Source: a virus
Strand: one strand, 5' to 3'
IMG/VR virus record: IMGVR_UViG_3300045051_000462
Coordinates: 1-37,068 of that record
DNA length: 37,068 nt
Both the position numbers and the translations under genes were made by a program. The notes beneath the pieces are model-generated. The model was not told where the DNA came from, did not search any database, and was given only the letters and a program-made list of their open reading frames with translations. Below, piece after piece: positions 19,985 to 28,655 of this stretch. Positions within the stretch are counted from its first letter, which is position 1. Each line of letters opens with the position of its first letter.

Positions 19985-21079
19985 CTATTTTCCAAAAAGT
20001 TCTTTTCTTTTAGCTTTACTAAAACCATAGGCTTTAAAAAATGATTCTGGATCTAGATTGTAATCCGTATACATTCCGTATTTTTTGATAAAGTCTTCAG
20101 GAGTGCCTTGGTTTTGGGTTTGCCACTGTCCCAGTGCTTCATTCCATAGTTGACTGCCCACATGTCCGTAAGTGTTCTTGTTGGACTCAAGTACTGAGCC
20201 AATCTTACCGCCTACTGAATTAGCGCCGGTTTTAGAGTCACCACCATCGCCAATCTGGCCTTTGGAGACTTCTTTACCGTTATTATTCATGTCTACTACT
20301 GCATAAGAACCATTATCACCTTTAACGATCTGTAAATTAGCATCTTTGGTTTTTGATCTGGTTTTAACTGCTTTTAGCTGTTCGGTAGTAAATCCGGTAG
20401 CCCCGCCTAAAGTGGCTAGATCAGCATCAGAAAGATTACCGATAGCACCGGTACTAATTAACACGCTTAACTTGTTTAGATTGTCTTGTGTACCTTGTTT
20501 GTTAATATCATATTGCTTTAAAGCTACGTTTAACTTGTTTTGAGCATCAGCCTTATAGCTAGCCAGTTGATCAGCTAATACCTGCTTTCTGGCAACTAAG
20601 GTATTCATCTCCGCATTTTTCTTATCATTAATCTTGCCAATCCTGCCTACTCTGGTAGCTTCAGCCAGCCAAGGGTTATCATTTTCAGCAGCTACTACAG
20701 CATTATATTTAGTTTCCTTATCATTGATTTGTTTATCTAATTCCGCAATTTGATCAGAGACACTCTTAATCTCTGGGCTAGTCATGCTTTTATCGTATAG
20801 AGATTGAACATCTAAAGCCGGTTGTTGAGTCGCAGTAACGCCATTATTTACCGCTACAGTCGGGTTGGTGGCCGCTGTCATGGTGGGATTACTCTGGGCT
20901 TGAACTTCTGGGCTAACTTGTTGACCATAACCCACTTGATTAGGGTTATTGATTACATTAGGATCACCAAACTTACCACCAGAAAACTGTCTTGCTTGTT
21001 TGGCAGCGGGATCCCAGTACCAGCCTCCCTCTTGATAACCAGTAGGCGGCGCGTTATTAATGTCATAAGTTGTAGGCAT
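19985..21079 (-). CDS. Internal virion protein-like, coiled coil, 364 aa
   Basis: The first 90 residues are Pro/Gln/Asn-rich and disordered (GGWYWDPAAKQARQFSGGKF, then Gln/Thr-rich). Residues 95-215 are a long coiled coil with Ala/Lys/Asp heptads. The C-terminus holds a compact helical part (FIKKYGMYTDYNLDPESFFK). It lies between the adaptor and the large polyvalent protein, the usual place for ejection proteins of short-tailed phages. No family recognised. Confidence 0.6.
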   Translation of the reverse strand: MPTTYDINNAPPTGYQEGGWYWDPAAKQARQFSGGKFGDPNVINNPNQVGYGQQVSPEVQAQSNPTMTAATNPTVAVNNGVTATQQPALDVQSLYDKSMTSPEIKSVSDQIAELDKQINDKETKYNAVVAAENDNPWLAEATRVGRIGKINDKKNAEMNTLVARKQVLADQLASYKADAQNKLNVALKQYDINKQGTQDNLNKLSVLISTGAIGNLSDADLATLGGATGFTTEQLKAVKTRSKTKDANLQIVKGDNGSYAVVDMNNNGKEVSKGQIGDGGDSKTGANSVGGKIGSVLESNKNTYGHVGSQLWNEALGQWQTQNQGTPEDFIKKYGMYTDYNLDPESFFKAYGFSKAKRKELFGK

Positions 21080-21084
21080 AGATT

Positions 21085-21774
21085 TTACCCATTACTAATT
21101 GTTCGATAATTAAAGTTTCCAGATGGTGCAAACTTAGGTCTGAAGAAATCAGGTACACTAAATTGCGGTCTATTTAAGCGTTGTGCAAACTGTTGCCTAT
21201 TCTTTTGTAAGCTATAAATATTGGCTAGTATTCCAATCCCTTGATTGACCATGTTTTCATCATTAGTAGCCGTACCTACCGCAATTTTAACGACAGCTTC
21301 ATTACCACCCTCATTACCATCAGAAAAGATAGTTTTATCATTAGAGGTAAGTAAGGTGGTAACTTCAATATGTCCATGTATCTCCACATCCCAATCACCA
21401 TTACTAGTAGGAGTTGGAAACACGTGCCATTGTCTTTTGTGGTCGGCATATAACTTAGCGGTAGTATCGTTAGGGTAATCACTCCGGTACTGATCGAAAT
21501 CTTGCCAAGCTTTTTTGTCGTAAGTCTTGCCATTAATCTTGAGTATTTCAATTGAGTTAGTCAAAAACTGATCGGGGTAATCATAGTAGTTAACATTAGC
21601 CTGGGTACTTGCTTCCATGGCTAACTGTGTTTCAGCCCATAAAAATGAATTACCAGCCAGTTTATAAGCATTTAAAACAATAGTTCTAATCCTGTCTGGG
21701 GTAAAAAGAGTGCTGTTATCGGCTACTTGGAGCCTGGCAGCTACTTCAGTTTGTAAATCTAAATAAGTATCCAT
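21085..21774 (-). CDS. Head-tail adaptor-like protein
   Basis: 229 residues. The N-terminus (YLDLQTEVAARLQ, STLFTPDRIRTIVLNAYKLA) is the helical pattern of phage adaptor proteins that sit under the portal. It is followed by a beta-rich middle (YYDYPDQF, WHVFPTPTSNGDWDVEIHGH) and a helical C-terminus with an N-Q-Q-type tail. GGAGTAATA precedes the ATG. In short-tailed phages such a protein forms the ring joining portal and tail nozzle. Family named by resemblance. Confidence 0.65.
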   Translation of the reverse strand: MDTYLDLQTEVAARLQVADNSTLFTPDRIRTIVLNAYKLAGNSFLWAETQLAMEASTQANVNYYDYPDQFLTNSIEILKINGKTYDKKAWQDFDQYRSDYPNDTTAKLYADHKRQWHVFPTPTSNGDWDVEIHGHIEVTTLLTSNDKTIFSDGNEGGNEAVVKIAVGTATNDENMVNQGIGILANIYSLQKNRQQFAQRLNRPQFSVPDFFRPKFAPSGNFNYRTISNG

Positions 21775-21776
21775 TA

Positions 21777-22007
21777 TTACTCCTTTTTCTCAGGTGGTAG
21801 TAACTCAAACTCCGATACGATCTCTGCCCCGTTTTTCTCTAACACTAATAAGGCCAACTTAACTTCAGATGGTAACTCCCGATAAATAGGAAAATTGAGT
21901 GTTTTATGAATCTTTATTCCCAAACGCTTTAACAGGCCATCTTCTTCTTTAAAATACTCATCAACCTTATTCTTTAAGTCTAGATTATCTATTTTTTGCT
22001 CTGCCAT
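21777..22007 (-). CDS. Hypothetical protein, 76 aa
   Basis: An acidic helical protein (KNKVDEYFKEEDGLLKRLGI, ELPSEVKLALLVLEKNGAEI) that stops 2 bases before the adaptor gene. It sits within the tail block, so it may be a minor structural or assembly protein. No family recognised. Confidence 0.6.
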   Translation of the reverse strand: MAEQKIDNLDLKNKVDEYFKEEDGLLKRLGIKIHKTLNFPIYRELPSEVKLALLVLEKNGAEIVSEFELLPPEKKE

Positions 22008-22039
22008 ATATTAACCTTAGCACATCTTTATAATGAGTT

Positions 22040-22279
22040 CTATAGTCCAGTAATATTATTGATTTGCCTACTAATAATTGCCCTTTTTAACATGGGAATT
22101 AACCGGCCTTCTTGTTGAAGCGCTCTAATACGGGCATGAGCTGATAAAGCATTGGGGGTAGTTGCCATCAACCTAAGTACTATCCCACCGCTTTTAGTAA
22201 TCGAGTGGATGTATACAGACAGTTCTTTGGCTTCTATTGCCTCAAGCTCAAGGCTTGGCTGCTTGTAAGAATCGCTCAT
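22040..22279 (-). CDS. Hypothetical protein, 79 aa
   Basis: The ATG at 22279 follows AGGAGTTTGAAGCCA; the in-frame TTG at 22288 is too close to that site. It overlaps the end of the fibre gene by 32 bases. Helical with a basic C-terminus (LQQEGRLIPMLKRAIISRQI). The overlap with the fibre gene suggests a coupled small partner, such as a fibre chaperone, but nothing specific is seen. Confidence 0.55.
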   Translation of the reverse strand: MSDSYKQPSLELEAIEAKELSVYIHSITKSGGIVLRLMATTPNALSAHARIRALQQEGRLIPMLKRAIISRQINNITGL

Positions 22280-23621
22280 TGGCTTCAAACTCCTGTTTAG
22301 TTTTTAATTCAAACCTTTTATTGGCGTGTCCTTTACGCCTTCGCCATACTTGAAAATGTTGTCTCATGTCTTCACCATAACAAGGCACAAAATACTTTTG
22401 ACCTTCGGTAACTGTTTCAAACATCGGGTCAATATCATGGACAGTATCTACAAAATCCATAAACCAGACTTCAGGAGACTCCATACAATACAAAGCTCTA
22501 AACTCATCATCTACCGGTACAATAGCGCTCTTATCAGAGCCACCTAAATCTATAGTTGAACTAAAGGAATGGATCTTGCCAGTACTCCACTCAATACGCG
22601 CCCCGTTACCACCACCTGATTTTAAGAAGTTATAGTCACCATTACCCAGAAAATATAAATCATTGTAGCCGGAAATTTGATTGACATTATCAATATCATT
22701 TTCTGAATAATTCTGGCTTAGGTCTAACTTATTACACTTAATTATCCCGTTAACATTTAAGTTTCCCGAGGTAGCATCACCGGCTGTACCTAAATAAGCT
22801 CCACCCCTCATGGTGATCTGTCCAGATTCAGGAATAATAATCTTTTCTGCACTATTAACATAAATATACATTGGTGTACCAATGGAATTAATACCCATTC
22901 TATCTGATGAGTCCACCCAAATCCGACTCCCTCCCCCATCCCACCTTAAATAAGTACTGCCGTTACTTTGTCCTGAGTTGTCACGCTTAATTAGAATAGC
23001 TGTAGGCTGATTAGTGCCACCTACTGATATAGTACCGGCATTAATCTTGTCGGCATTTAAATCATTGATTTTAGCGTTAGTAATAGTACCGTCTTTAATT
23101 TGAGCAGATAGGGTAATTAACTCACCGGTTGACAACTGTGTTGAAGTAATACTATTACTGGTAATCTTACCGCCACTAATAGTAGTAGAACCGCCATTAA
23201 CATCAGAAGCCGCCCCACCCACCAATAGATAGCCGGTAATAACACTACCCGCTGCTACCGTACCTTTAAAGGTAGCATCTCCTGTCACCCCATCAATTGA
23301 GAAGGTTACTTGGTTACTAGAGTTTCGAGCTACTAACCCATTAGGAGATAAAGCCAACTCACCAGACACTCCAGCCGCGTATTTACCAATCTTAACAGCT
23401 CCTAGTTGCCCAAAAGTAAACGGTGCTAGTATCCGTTTTGACTGAGTATCTAAAGAGATGCTAATCAATTGACTAGCTACTACCTTTTGCGGATAATTGG
23501 CTTCTACTGCCGGACTCCTTATAAAGTCTTTAGAAGTAGTTGCCGCATTAGAGCTAGTATTTTGATTACTATTAGGATATTGCGGCTCTAGTACTTCTGA
23601 TCTATATATTTTGTCAGTCAT
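22248..23621 (-). CDS. Tail fibre protein, 457 aa
   Basis: The N-terminal 70 residues are low complexity. From about 95 the sequence is glycine- and serine-rich beta structure with repeated motifs of tail fibres (LALSPNGLVARNSSNQVTFS, GKITSNSITSTQLSTGELI, GTITNAKINDLNADKINAGT). The C-terminal 110 residues change to an aromatic, charged domain with two Cys and WFMDF, ending in a basic helix, and could be the host-binding tip or a chaperone. The ATG overlaps the upstream gene by 8 bases. Confidence 0.75.
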   Translation of the reverse strand: MTDKIYRSEVLEPQYPNSNQNTSSNAATTSKDFIRSPAVEANYPQKVVASQLISISLDTQSKRILAPFTFGQLGAVKIGKYAAGVSGELALSPNGLVARNSSNQVTFSIDGVTGDATFKGTVAAGSVITGYLLVGGAASDVNGGSTTISGGKITSNSITSTQLSTGELITLSAQIKDGTITNAKINDLNADKINAGTISVGGTNQPTAILIKRDNSGQSNGSTYLRWDGGGSRIWVDSSDRMGINSIGTPMYIYVNSAEKIIIPESGQITMRGGAYLGTAGDATSGNLNVNGIIKCNKLDLSQNYSENDIDNVNQISGYNDLYFLGNGDYNFLKSGGGNGARIEWSTGKIHSFSSTIDLGGSDKSAIVPVDDEFRALYCMESPEVWFMDFVDTVHDIDPMFETVTEGQKYFVPCYGEDMRQHFQVWRRRKGHANKRFELKTKQEFEANERFLQAAKP

Positions 23622-25026
23622 TATCGAATAAAGGTAATACTTGATAAACTTCTGGGGTAGTATTGGCAGATGGAGTAAGCTTTAAATGGTACTCGAAAAT
23701 TTTGGCTTTCTCGCCTATCAAAAACACCGCTTCTTGACCGCCTACGGTTGAAAAGTTATCGGTGCCATCTAATAACTTAGCTTGAGTAAATGAGCCATTC
23801 TTATTTAATCTGTAAAAAGCTTCAATTTTGGTACCAGTTGGCAAAGGAGCAGTATTAACAATTAACTTTCCCCACTTAGCCAGTACCTGCATTTTCATCT
23901 TGTTAATAACAATCGGCGCTTTTAAATCCAAGCTATAGTAATCACACACTGCCTTAGTAGTGGTATCGATCTTTTTAACGCCATAGCTAGTACCAGACTT
24001 ATAAGATACCAATAAATCGCTACCCGATTTTTTAATCGCTCCAATCTCATCGACTTCCAGGGCATATTCTAAATTTAAAGCTACGGGGTGTAGTAAATCT
24101 TTCCTTAAATAGGAATAAATGCCGTTATAACCGCTAGTACCTCCATAAACCCCAAACAACAGTAGTCCATTGTCATACTCTACCGCCCCTGGATTAACTT
24201 GACCGCCACCGGGGAATTTAGTTAAAGGTAATACGTTATTGGAATCACCGTAAACCAATTGACCATTACTGCCTACCTGCATTATAGGCATTTCCCCATC
24301 GATAATAGCGTTAATAGAAGGGATAGGAACCCGTTTTTTAACATTATAATTACTACTAAGCTCGTCCCACATAAATAAAGCTGATTCTTGCCTGCCATCG
24401 TTTCTTGTTGTACCTATAACCATATAGTCATCACGCTCAGTAAGTGATCTGGCAAGAGTATCTGGTAATAGATTCAACGCTGCTGCTGTAACAGATCCAT
24501 CATAAGCAAACAGGGCTATATACTGGGCATTACAGATATAGGTATTACCGTTATTAGACGAAAACATCATAGCGTGACTGGAAGCCGCTGTTAAAGACTT
24601 AGGCCAACCAGCGTCCGCATTGACATCACTCCAGTTAGAAAGCCCTGGTATCTCTTTTCTAGATAACTTGTCATTAGTCGCCCAAACTAGCCATTTCTTA
24701 CCATCATTGGTAAAGGCTTGAGAAGCTCCCTTAATCTGTCCATTAGCATCGGTATAGACTAGTGACCAGGTAGCAGCAGAAATACGCTTATAGACCTTAC
24801 CATCTCTGGAAAACCCGTAAGTATTACCATCAGAACAGGGTATAAACCAATCTATTAAAGCCGTAAAAGACACTCCGGTTTCATCAACTAAAGCTTGTTG
24901 ACAAGATAAAGAATCCACGCTCTTTCTAATATCGGCATTACTTGCCATTTTAAATGAGCCAGGTTGGCCTTTATCAGCATAATCTGATATTCCACCCCTA
25001 AACGAATCTTGTATATATCCTGCCAT
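23614..25026 (-). CDS. Beta-propeller tail nozzle-like protein, 470 aa
   Basis: Repeated strand-turn units with aromatic and Gly/Asp turns run through the whole protein (GNTYGFSRDGKVYKRIS, KKWLVWATNDKLSRKEI, NGNTYICNAQYIALFAYDGS, DDYMVIGTTRNDGRQESALF), as in a seven- or eight-bladed propeller. Short-tailed phages have such a protein as the tail nozzle (T7 gp12, P22 gp10 type). Start, GGISDYADKG, is also typical. TAGGAGATT precedes the ATG. Assignment rests on fold pattern and gene order. Confidence 0.6.
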   Translation of the reverse strand: MAGYIQDSFRGGISDYADKGQPGSFKMASNADIRKSVDSLSCQQALVDETGVSFTALIDWFIPCSDGNTYGFSRDGKVYKRISAATWSLVYTDANGQIKGASQAFTNDGKKWLVWATNDKLSRKEIPGLSNWSDVNADAGWPKSLTAASSHAMMFSSNNGNTYICNAQYIALFAYDGSVTAAALNLLPDTLARSLTERDDYMVIGTTRNDGRQESALFMWDELSSNYNVKKRVPIPSINAIIDGEMPIMQVGSNGQLVYGDSNNVLPLTKFPGGGQVNPGAVEYDNGLLLFGVYGGTSGYNGIYSYLRKDLLHPVALNLEYALEVDEIGAIKKSGSDLLVSYKSGTSYGVKKIDTTTKAVCDYYSLDLKAPIVINKMKMQVLAKWGKLIVNTAPLPTGTKIEAFYRLNKNGSFTQAKLLDGTDNFSTVGGQEAVFLIGEKAKIFEYHLKLTPSANTTPEVYQVLPLFDND

Positions 25027-25032
25027 AATCTC

Positions 25033-27552
25033 CTAAGATACTGGGTATTTTTCTCTATAAGTAACTTTATTAGATTGGTATTTAGTCCGATAAATTGAGC
25101 CTGTCACTCTCATATCACGAGTCATAGCGTAAATACCGATTACTTTCATGTCTCTACTAACCGCATCATTACCAACACCGCTTACTCTAATTTCTCTGGT
25201 TGTATTATCTGATTGGCTACCGTGTATCCTAAGACTTCGGTTATCAGAGCTAAAAGCATCAGCAGCCGGTTGACTGGTAGTCGAATACTCATAAAGGACA
25301 CCATCATCAGAATGAAACACAATCTTAAACGGAACAACTGGTAAGTTAGTAACCCCACCCCATGAAGCCACATGATTAACATCGTCTGTTGTCATATCGT
25401 CAAAATCAGCTTGGCTATAACCAGTCAGCGGGGTATTGGCTAAATCAGTTAACTCCATCTCTAATTTTTTACCGCCTGAGAAGTTACCGTTAATATAAAG
25501 CTTAGTCCCTAGATCAACCCCTAAAGAGGTAGATGTAAGTACGCCTCCAGATGTAAAAGTCGCTTTACCAATCCGGCCAAACTTAATCCTAGCGATACCA
25601 ATTCTTCCATTTCTGGGATATGCGTGAGCATGGTTTTCTTCAGCACCCGCAAAATGTAAGAACCAGTCATTACCAACCCGAACCAAACCACCACCCTTAG
25701 TTATCATCTCATCATCCCAAGCACCAGCAGTTCCAAGAGGTACCATGGCCGCATCTTTTTGCGTTAATGTTAATCCGTCTCTTGATATATAAAGCTGTAA
25801 GGTAATTCGCTCGGTTGATGTCACATACTTCATGACATAGTGGTAATAAAGCTCTCCAATAATCTCTACATTGGATGCATATTTCTGATCCTCAGCAGAG
25901 CCACTACCTAAGATCACTCCTTGATCTGTCCAACTACCCGTTAAATCGGTGGTGTCAGAAGTCCAAGCCCCCATTTGACGAGGTAAATTTCTTTGATCGT
26001 AAACTATCCACTTTCCGTCTGGCTTTAAAACAATTGAGTTGGCAAAGCCACTACTTAAACTTAAATCTTTAATTAAAGTGTAAGGGCCCTCTGGATTAGC
26101 AGCCTTATAGATAAATCCGCCCTCAGCATACACACCACCAGGGTTATGCTCTCCTAAAATCATTATGTATTTCTGGTCAGCAGATCCGTTAGGATTATAG
26201 ACAGTATCACTTCCGTAATATTTAGCCCCAAAGATTAAATTATTGTTAGTATTACCAGCGTAAGTAATCCTACCCACATTAGGCTTAATCCAATTTTGAC
26301 CATCTGAAGAGTAGGCATAGCAAATATACCCATCAGTTCCATTATAAGAGCTATACCACATCCGGTATCTTGACTCAGCAGGCCAATCGGTAGAAGTCAA
26401 AACCCTCACATAACTCTTGTCATGATCCCAAGTATCGGTAATACTGCCAGAAACAGGAAAAACAGGGTTACCGGCATCTTTAGTCGGAGTGTTAACCCCA
26501 AAAGTCACATTAGCGCTTGAATCAATTTTAGTAGTATCTAAAAAAAACTCAGTCCTGGCATTATCAGCACCAGTACCGGAAATTCTTAAAGCCCTGGTAA
26601 CATTGGCATAATCTTCACCCCTTATCCTTAAATCTTGCGTTCTGTTGGCAGATGGATTAGTTCCAGTAATTCTTAAGTCTCTAGTAGTGTTAGTGTCAAC
26701 TGATCCTGTTATTCTTAAATCCTGAACTCTAAAAGACGAACCGCCACCAGTTATCCTCATATCTTGAGCAATATTAGAAGTACCAGTACCAGAAATCCTT
26801 AAAGCCTGAGTATATGAGGTAGTTGAAAAAGGAATAGTAGTGGAATAAGTAGGAGCAGCCCCACTACCAGAAGCAGCAGTTAAGTGGTTAGCATTACTGG
26901 TTGAATCGTTTAAATTATCATCACCTTCAAAATATGCGATTAATCCAGTACTAGCCGGATCTACATCTGTTTTATAGTTAGCAGCAATTTGAGCAGCAGT
27001 TCTTGCATAATTCCAAATTCTCAATTTATCCATTAATCCGTCAAAGGGTTCTGTTGGAACCTCAGTTAAATTAGGACAGTTGATGGTACCTAGATATAAA
27101 GGAGATGTGGAATTATTCAAAGACGAACCAGACATGGCCGTCCAAGAATTATTAACGGTTTCTGAACTACCCCCAGCTAGACTTCCCCCATCTAAATGAA
27201 AAGTCGTTTGCTGAGAAGCAAAATCAAACACCATCGCGATATGATGCCACACCCCACTTGACACATTATTAGTTCCCACCCATAAGCCACTATGCCCGTT
27301 GTTAGGTGCAAAATTACCATCATCAGAAGCTGCAAACAATAACTTATCTGTATCAGATACTTTTGAAGAAAAACTAACGTGACTACCTACAGAGGTATAT
27401 CTAGTAAGGAAAGAGTGTGCAACACCTGTAGCGGATCTTTTAATCCAACCCTCAAGAGTTATTTGAGTTAAGCCAGTAAAGCCGGTTAACCCAGAATTTA
27501 AGCGACCGGCATATTGTTTAGAAGCAGCAACTAGACTTAAACTCTTAGCCAT
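25033..27552 (-). CDS. Tail fibre with LamG and glycosidase-type propeller regions
   Basis: The ATG at 27552 follows GGGAGTTAGT, giving 839 residues; the longer frame from 27675 overlaps the previous gene and is rejected. Order: a LamG/concanavalin-like lectin domain (about 1-205, with WHHIAMVFDFA and RIWNYARTAAQIAANY); about six short repeats ending in [LM]-R-I-[TS]-G (about 240-330); a propeller of GH43/GH32 type (about 340-680, with YRMWYSSYNGTDGYICYAYS, GKWIVYDQRN, WDDEMITKGG); then four more of the R-I-x-G repeats near the C-terminus. It probably binds or trims host surface glycans. No proven catalytic triad was identified. Confidence 0.7.
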   Translation of the reverse strand: MAKSLSLVAASKQYAGRLNSGLTGFTGLTQITLEGWIKRSATGVAHSFLTRYTSVGSHVSFSSKVSDTDKLLFAASDDGNFAPNNGHSGLWVGTNNVSSGVWHHIAMVFDFASQQTTFHLDGGSLAGGSSETVNNSWTAMSGSSLNNSTSPLYLGTINCPNLTEVPTEPFDGLMDKLRIWNYARTAAQIAANYKTDVDPASTGLIAYFEGDDNLNDSTSNANHLTAASGSGAAPTYSTTIPFSTTSYTQALRISGTGTSNIAQDMRITGGGSSFRVQDLRITGSVDTNTTRDLRITGTNPSANRTQDLRIRGEDYANVTRALRISGTGADNARTEFFLDTTKIDSSANVTFGVNTPTKDAGNPVFPVSGSITDTWDHDKSYVRVLTSTDWPAESRYRMWYSSYNGTDGYICYAYSSDGQNWIKPNVGRITYAGNTNNNLIFGAKYYGSDTVYNPNGSADQKYIMILGEHNPGGVYAEGGFIYKAANPEGPYTLIKDLSLSSGFANSIVLKPDGKWIVYDQRNLPRQMGAWTSDTTDLTGSWTDQGVILGSGSAEDQKYASNVEIIGELYYHYVMKYVTSTERITLQLYISRDGLTLTQKDAAMVPLGTAGAWDDEMITKGGGLVRVGNDWFLHFAGAEENHAHAYPRNGRIGIARIKFGRIGKATFTSGGVLTSTSLGVDLGTKLYINGNFSGGKKLEMELTDLANTPLTGYSQADFDDMTTDDVNHVASWGGVTNLPVVPFKIVFHSDDGVLYEYSTTSQPAADAFSSDNRSLRIHGSQSDNTTREIRVSGVGNDAVSRDMKVIGIYAMTRDMRVTGSIYRTKYQSNKVTYREKYPVS

Positions 27553-27553
27553 A

Positions 27554-28045
27554 CTAACTCCCGAGAGTAGAACTGGTAATATCAGGCTTAATAGGACTAA
27601 AAACGCCTTGTGCTTCAATAGCCTTAGCCCTCTCACTGTTTGGATCAGTAATCGAAATCCATGAATTGTTTTCATCGTCTAAACCATTAATAAAACTAAC
27701 TATAAAATTGTCATAATGAGCAGATAACCAGATATAGTGAGACTGGATAACAGACCCTTCCTCATCCCGATCAATACCACCATTAATCTCAATATCTAAT
27801 TGATAAGAGATTGAGTAAAAAAGTGGTGGTTTAGAGTCAAACTTGCCACCGTTAATACTAGGTAAATGTACCTTACGTCCGTCAATATTCAATCTAAGTG
27901 AAGTCAACCACAACCCATCAGATTTAAGCTTTTGTAACAACTTAAACCAAGGCTTTCTTTCGCCCTCGACAATTATAAACTCCCCTTCTTTTTCTACTGC
28001 TACTGTTCCATTGGAGAGAGTAGCAACCCAGCGAGCGTTCCCCAT
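27554..28045 (-). CDS. Hypothetical structural protein, 163 aa
   Basis: AAAGGAG lies 8 bases before the ATG at 28045, which is preferred to the upstream ATG at 28063. The protein is beta-rich (WVATLSNGTVAVEKEGEFII, LTSLRLNIDGRKVHLPSI, YQLDIEINGG) with a polar C-terminus. The stop lies one base before the fibre ATG. Located between two virion genes, so likely structural. No family recognised. Confidence 0.6.
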   Translation of the reverse strand: MGNARWVATLSNGTVAVEKEGEFIIVEGERKPWFKLLQKLKSDGLWLTSLRLNIDGRKVHLPSINGGKFDSKPPLFYSISYQLDIEINGGIDRDEEGSVIQSHYIWLSAHYDNFIVSFINGLDDENNSWISITDPNSERAKAIEAQGVFSPIKPDITSSTLGS

Positions 28046-28070
28046 AGAGAGGCTCCTTTCCATTTACTTT

Positions 28071-28622
28071 TTAAGCATAAGTTAGTGATAACTTAAATTT
28101 ACCCGTCTTTGCTCCCGCTGATGTAGGAGATACAGAGATGGCAATATAGAAATCGTGAGAAGTGGCAGCTCCCTGATCAGCTAAACTTAAAGCAGCTCCC
28201 GAACCGTTAGCAGCTACCCAGGCAGAGCTAGTACCAGCTTCAGCAGCTTGTACAGCAACCCCAACCATGGCCGTTGCGTCAGTCGTGCCATCATAGGCAT
28301 AGAACTTGCCGACACTGGTAGCCACACTGGATGCATCTGAAAAGTTAATCTTTAAAGGTGCATTACCTGTCGTTAATGTGCTTAAGTTAGCTGTACCCGC
28401 ACCATCTAAACTCATGGTGCCACTAGCTACATATTTAGTATTATGTACATGATTTGATGAACATTGATGTACATCAGAAGAGTTAGAAATATGGGTAGAA
28501 TCCTGATAAGAACTAACTGCCACATTGTCACCAAAAGCAGCGGCGTTAAACCAGACGCGATCGGTAGCACCAACCGTTAAAGTACCCGTTGTTAATTGGG
28601 CGGTAACTGTAAACGTTGCCAT
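28071..28622 (-). CDS. Beta-rich structural protein, 183 aa
   Basis: Small residues (Ala, Ser, Thr, Gly) dominate, in alternating beta patterns (FTVTAQLTTGTLTVGATDRV, MSLDGAGTANLSTLTTGNAP). A central His/Cys patch (SSDVHQCSSNHVHNTKY) could bind metal, as in trimeric fibre tips. It ends KTGKFKLSLTYA. Composition and location point to a decoration or tail protein. Family not recognised. Confidence 0.6.
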   Translation of the reverse strand: MATFTVTAQLTTGTLTVGATDRVWFNAAAFGDNVAVSSYQDSTHISNSSDVHQCSSNHVHNTKYVASGTMSLDGAGTANLSTLTTGNAPLKINFSDASSVATSVGKFYAYDGTTDATAMVGVAVQAAEAGTSSAWVAANGSGAALSLADQGAATSHDFYIAISVSPTSAGAKTGKFKLSLTYA

Positions 28623-28655
28623 AACTTGCCTTATAAATTAAATGTTAATTACCGC

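Noticed and set aside
27553-27675. N-terminal extension of the tail fibre looking like a signal peptide
   Set aside because: It overlaps the previous gene by 120 bases; the ATG at 27552 has the ribosome site.
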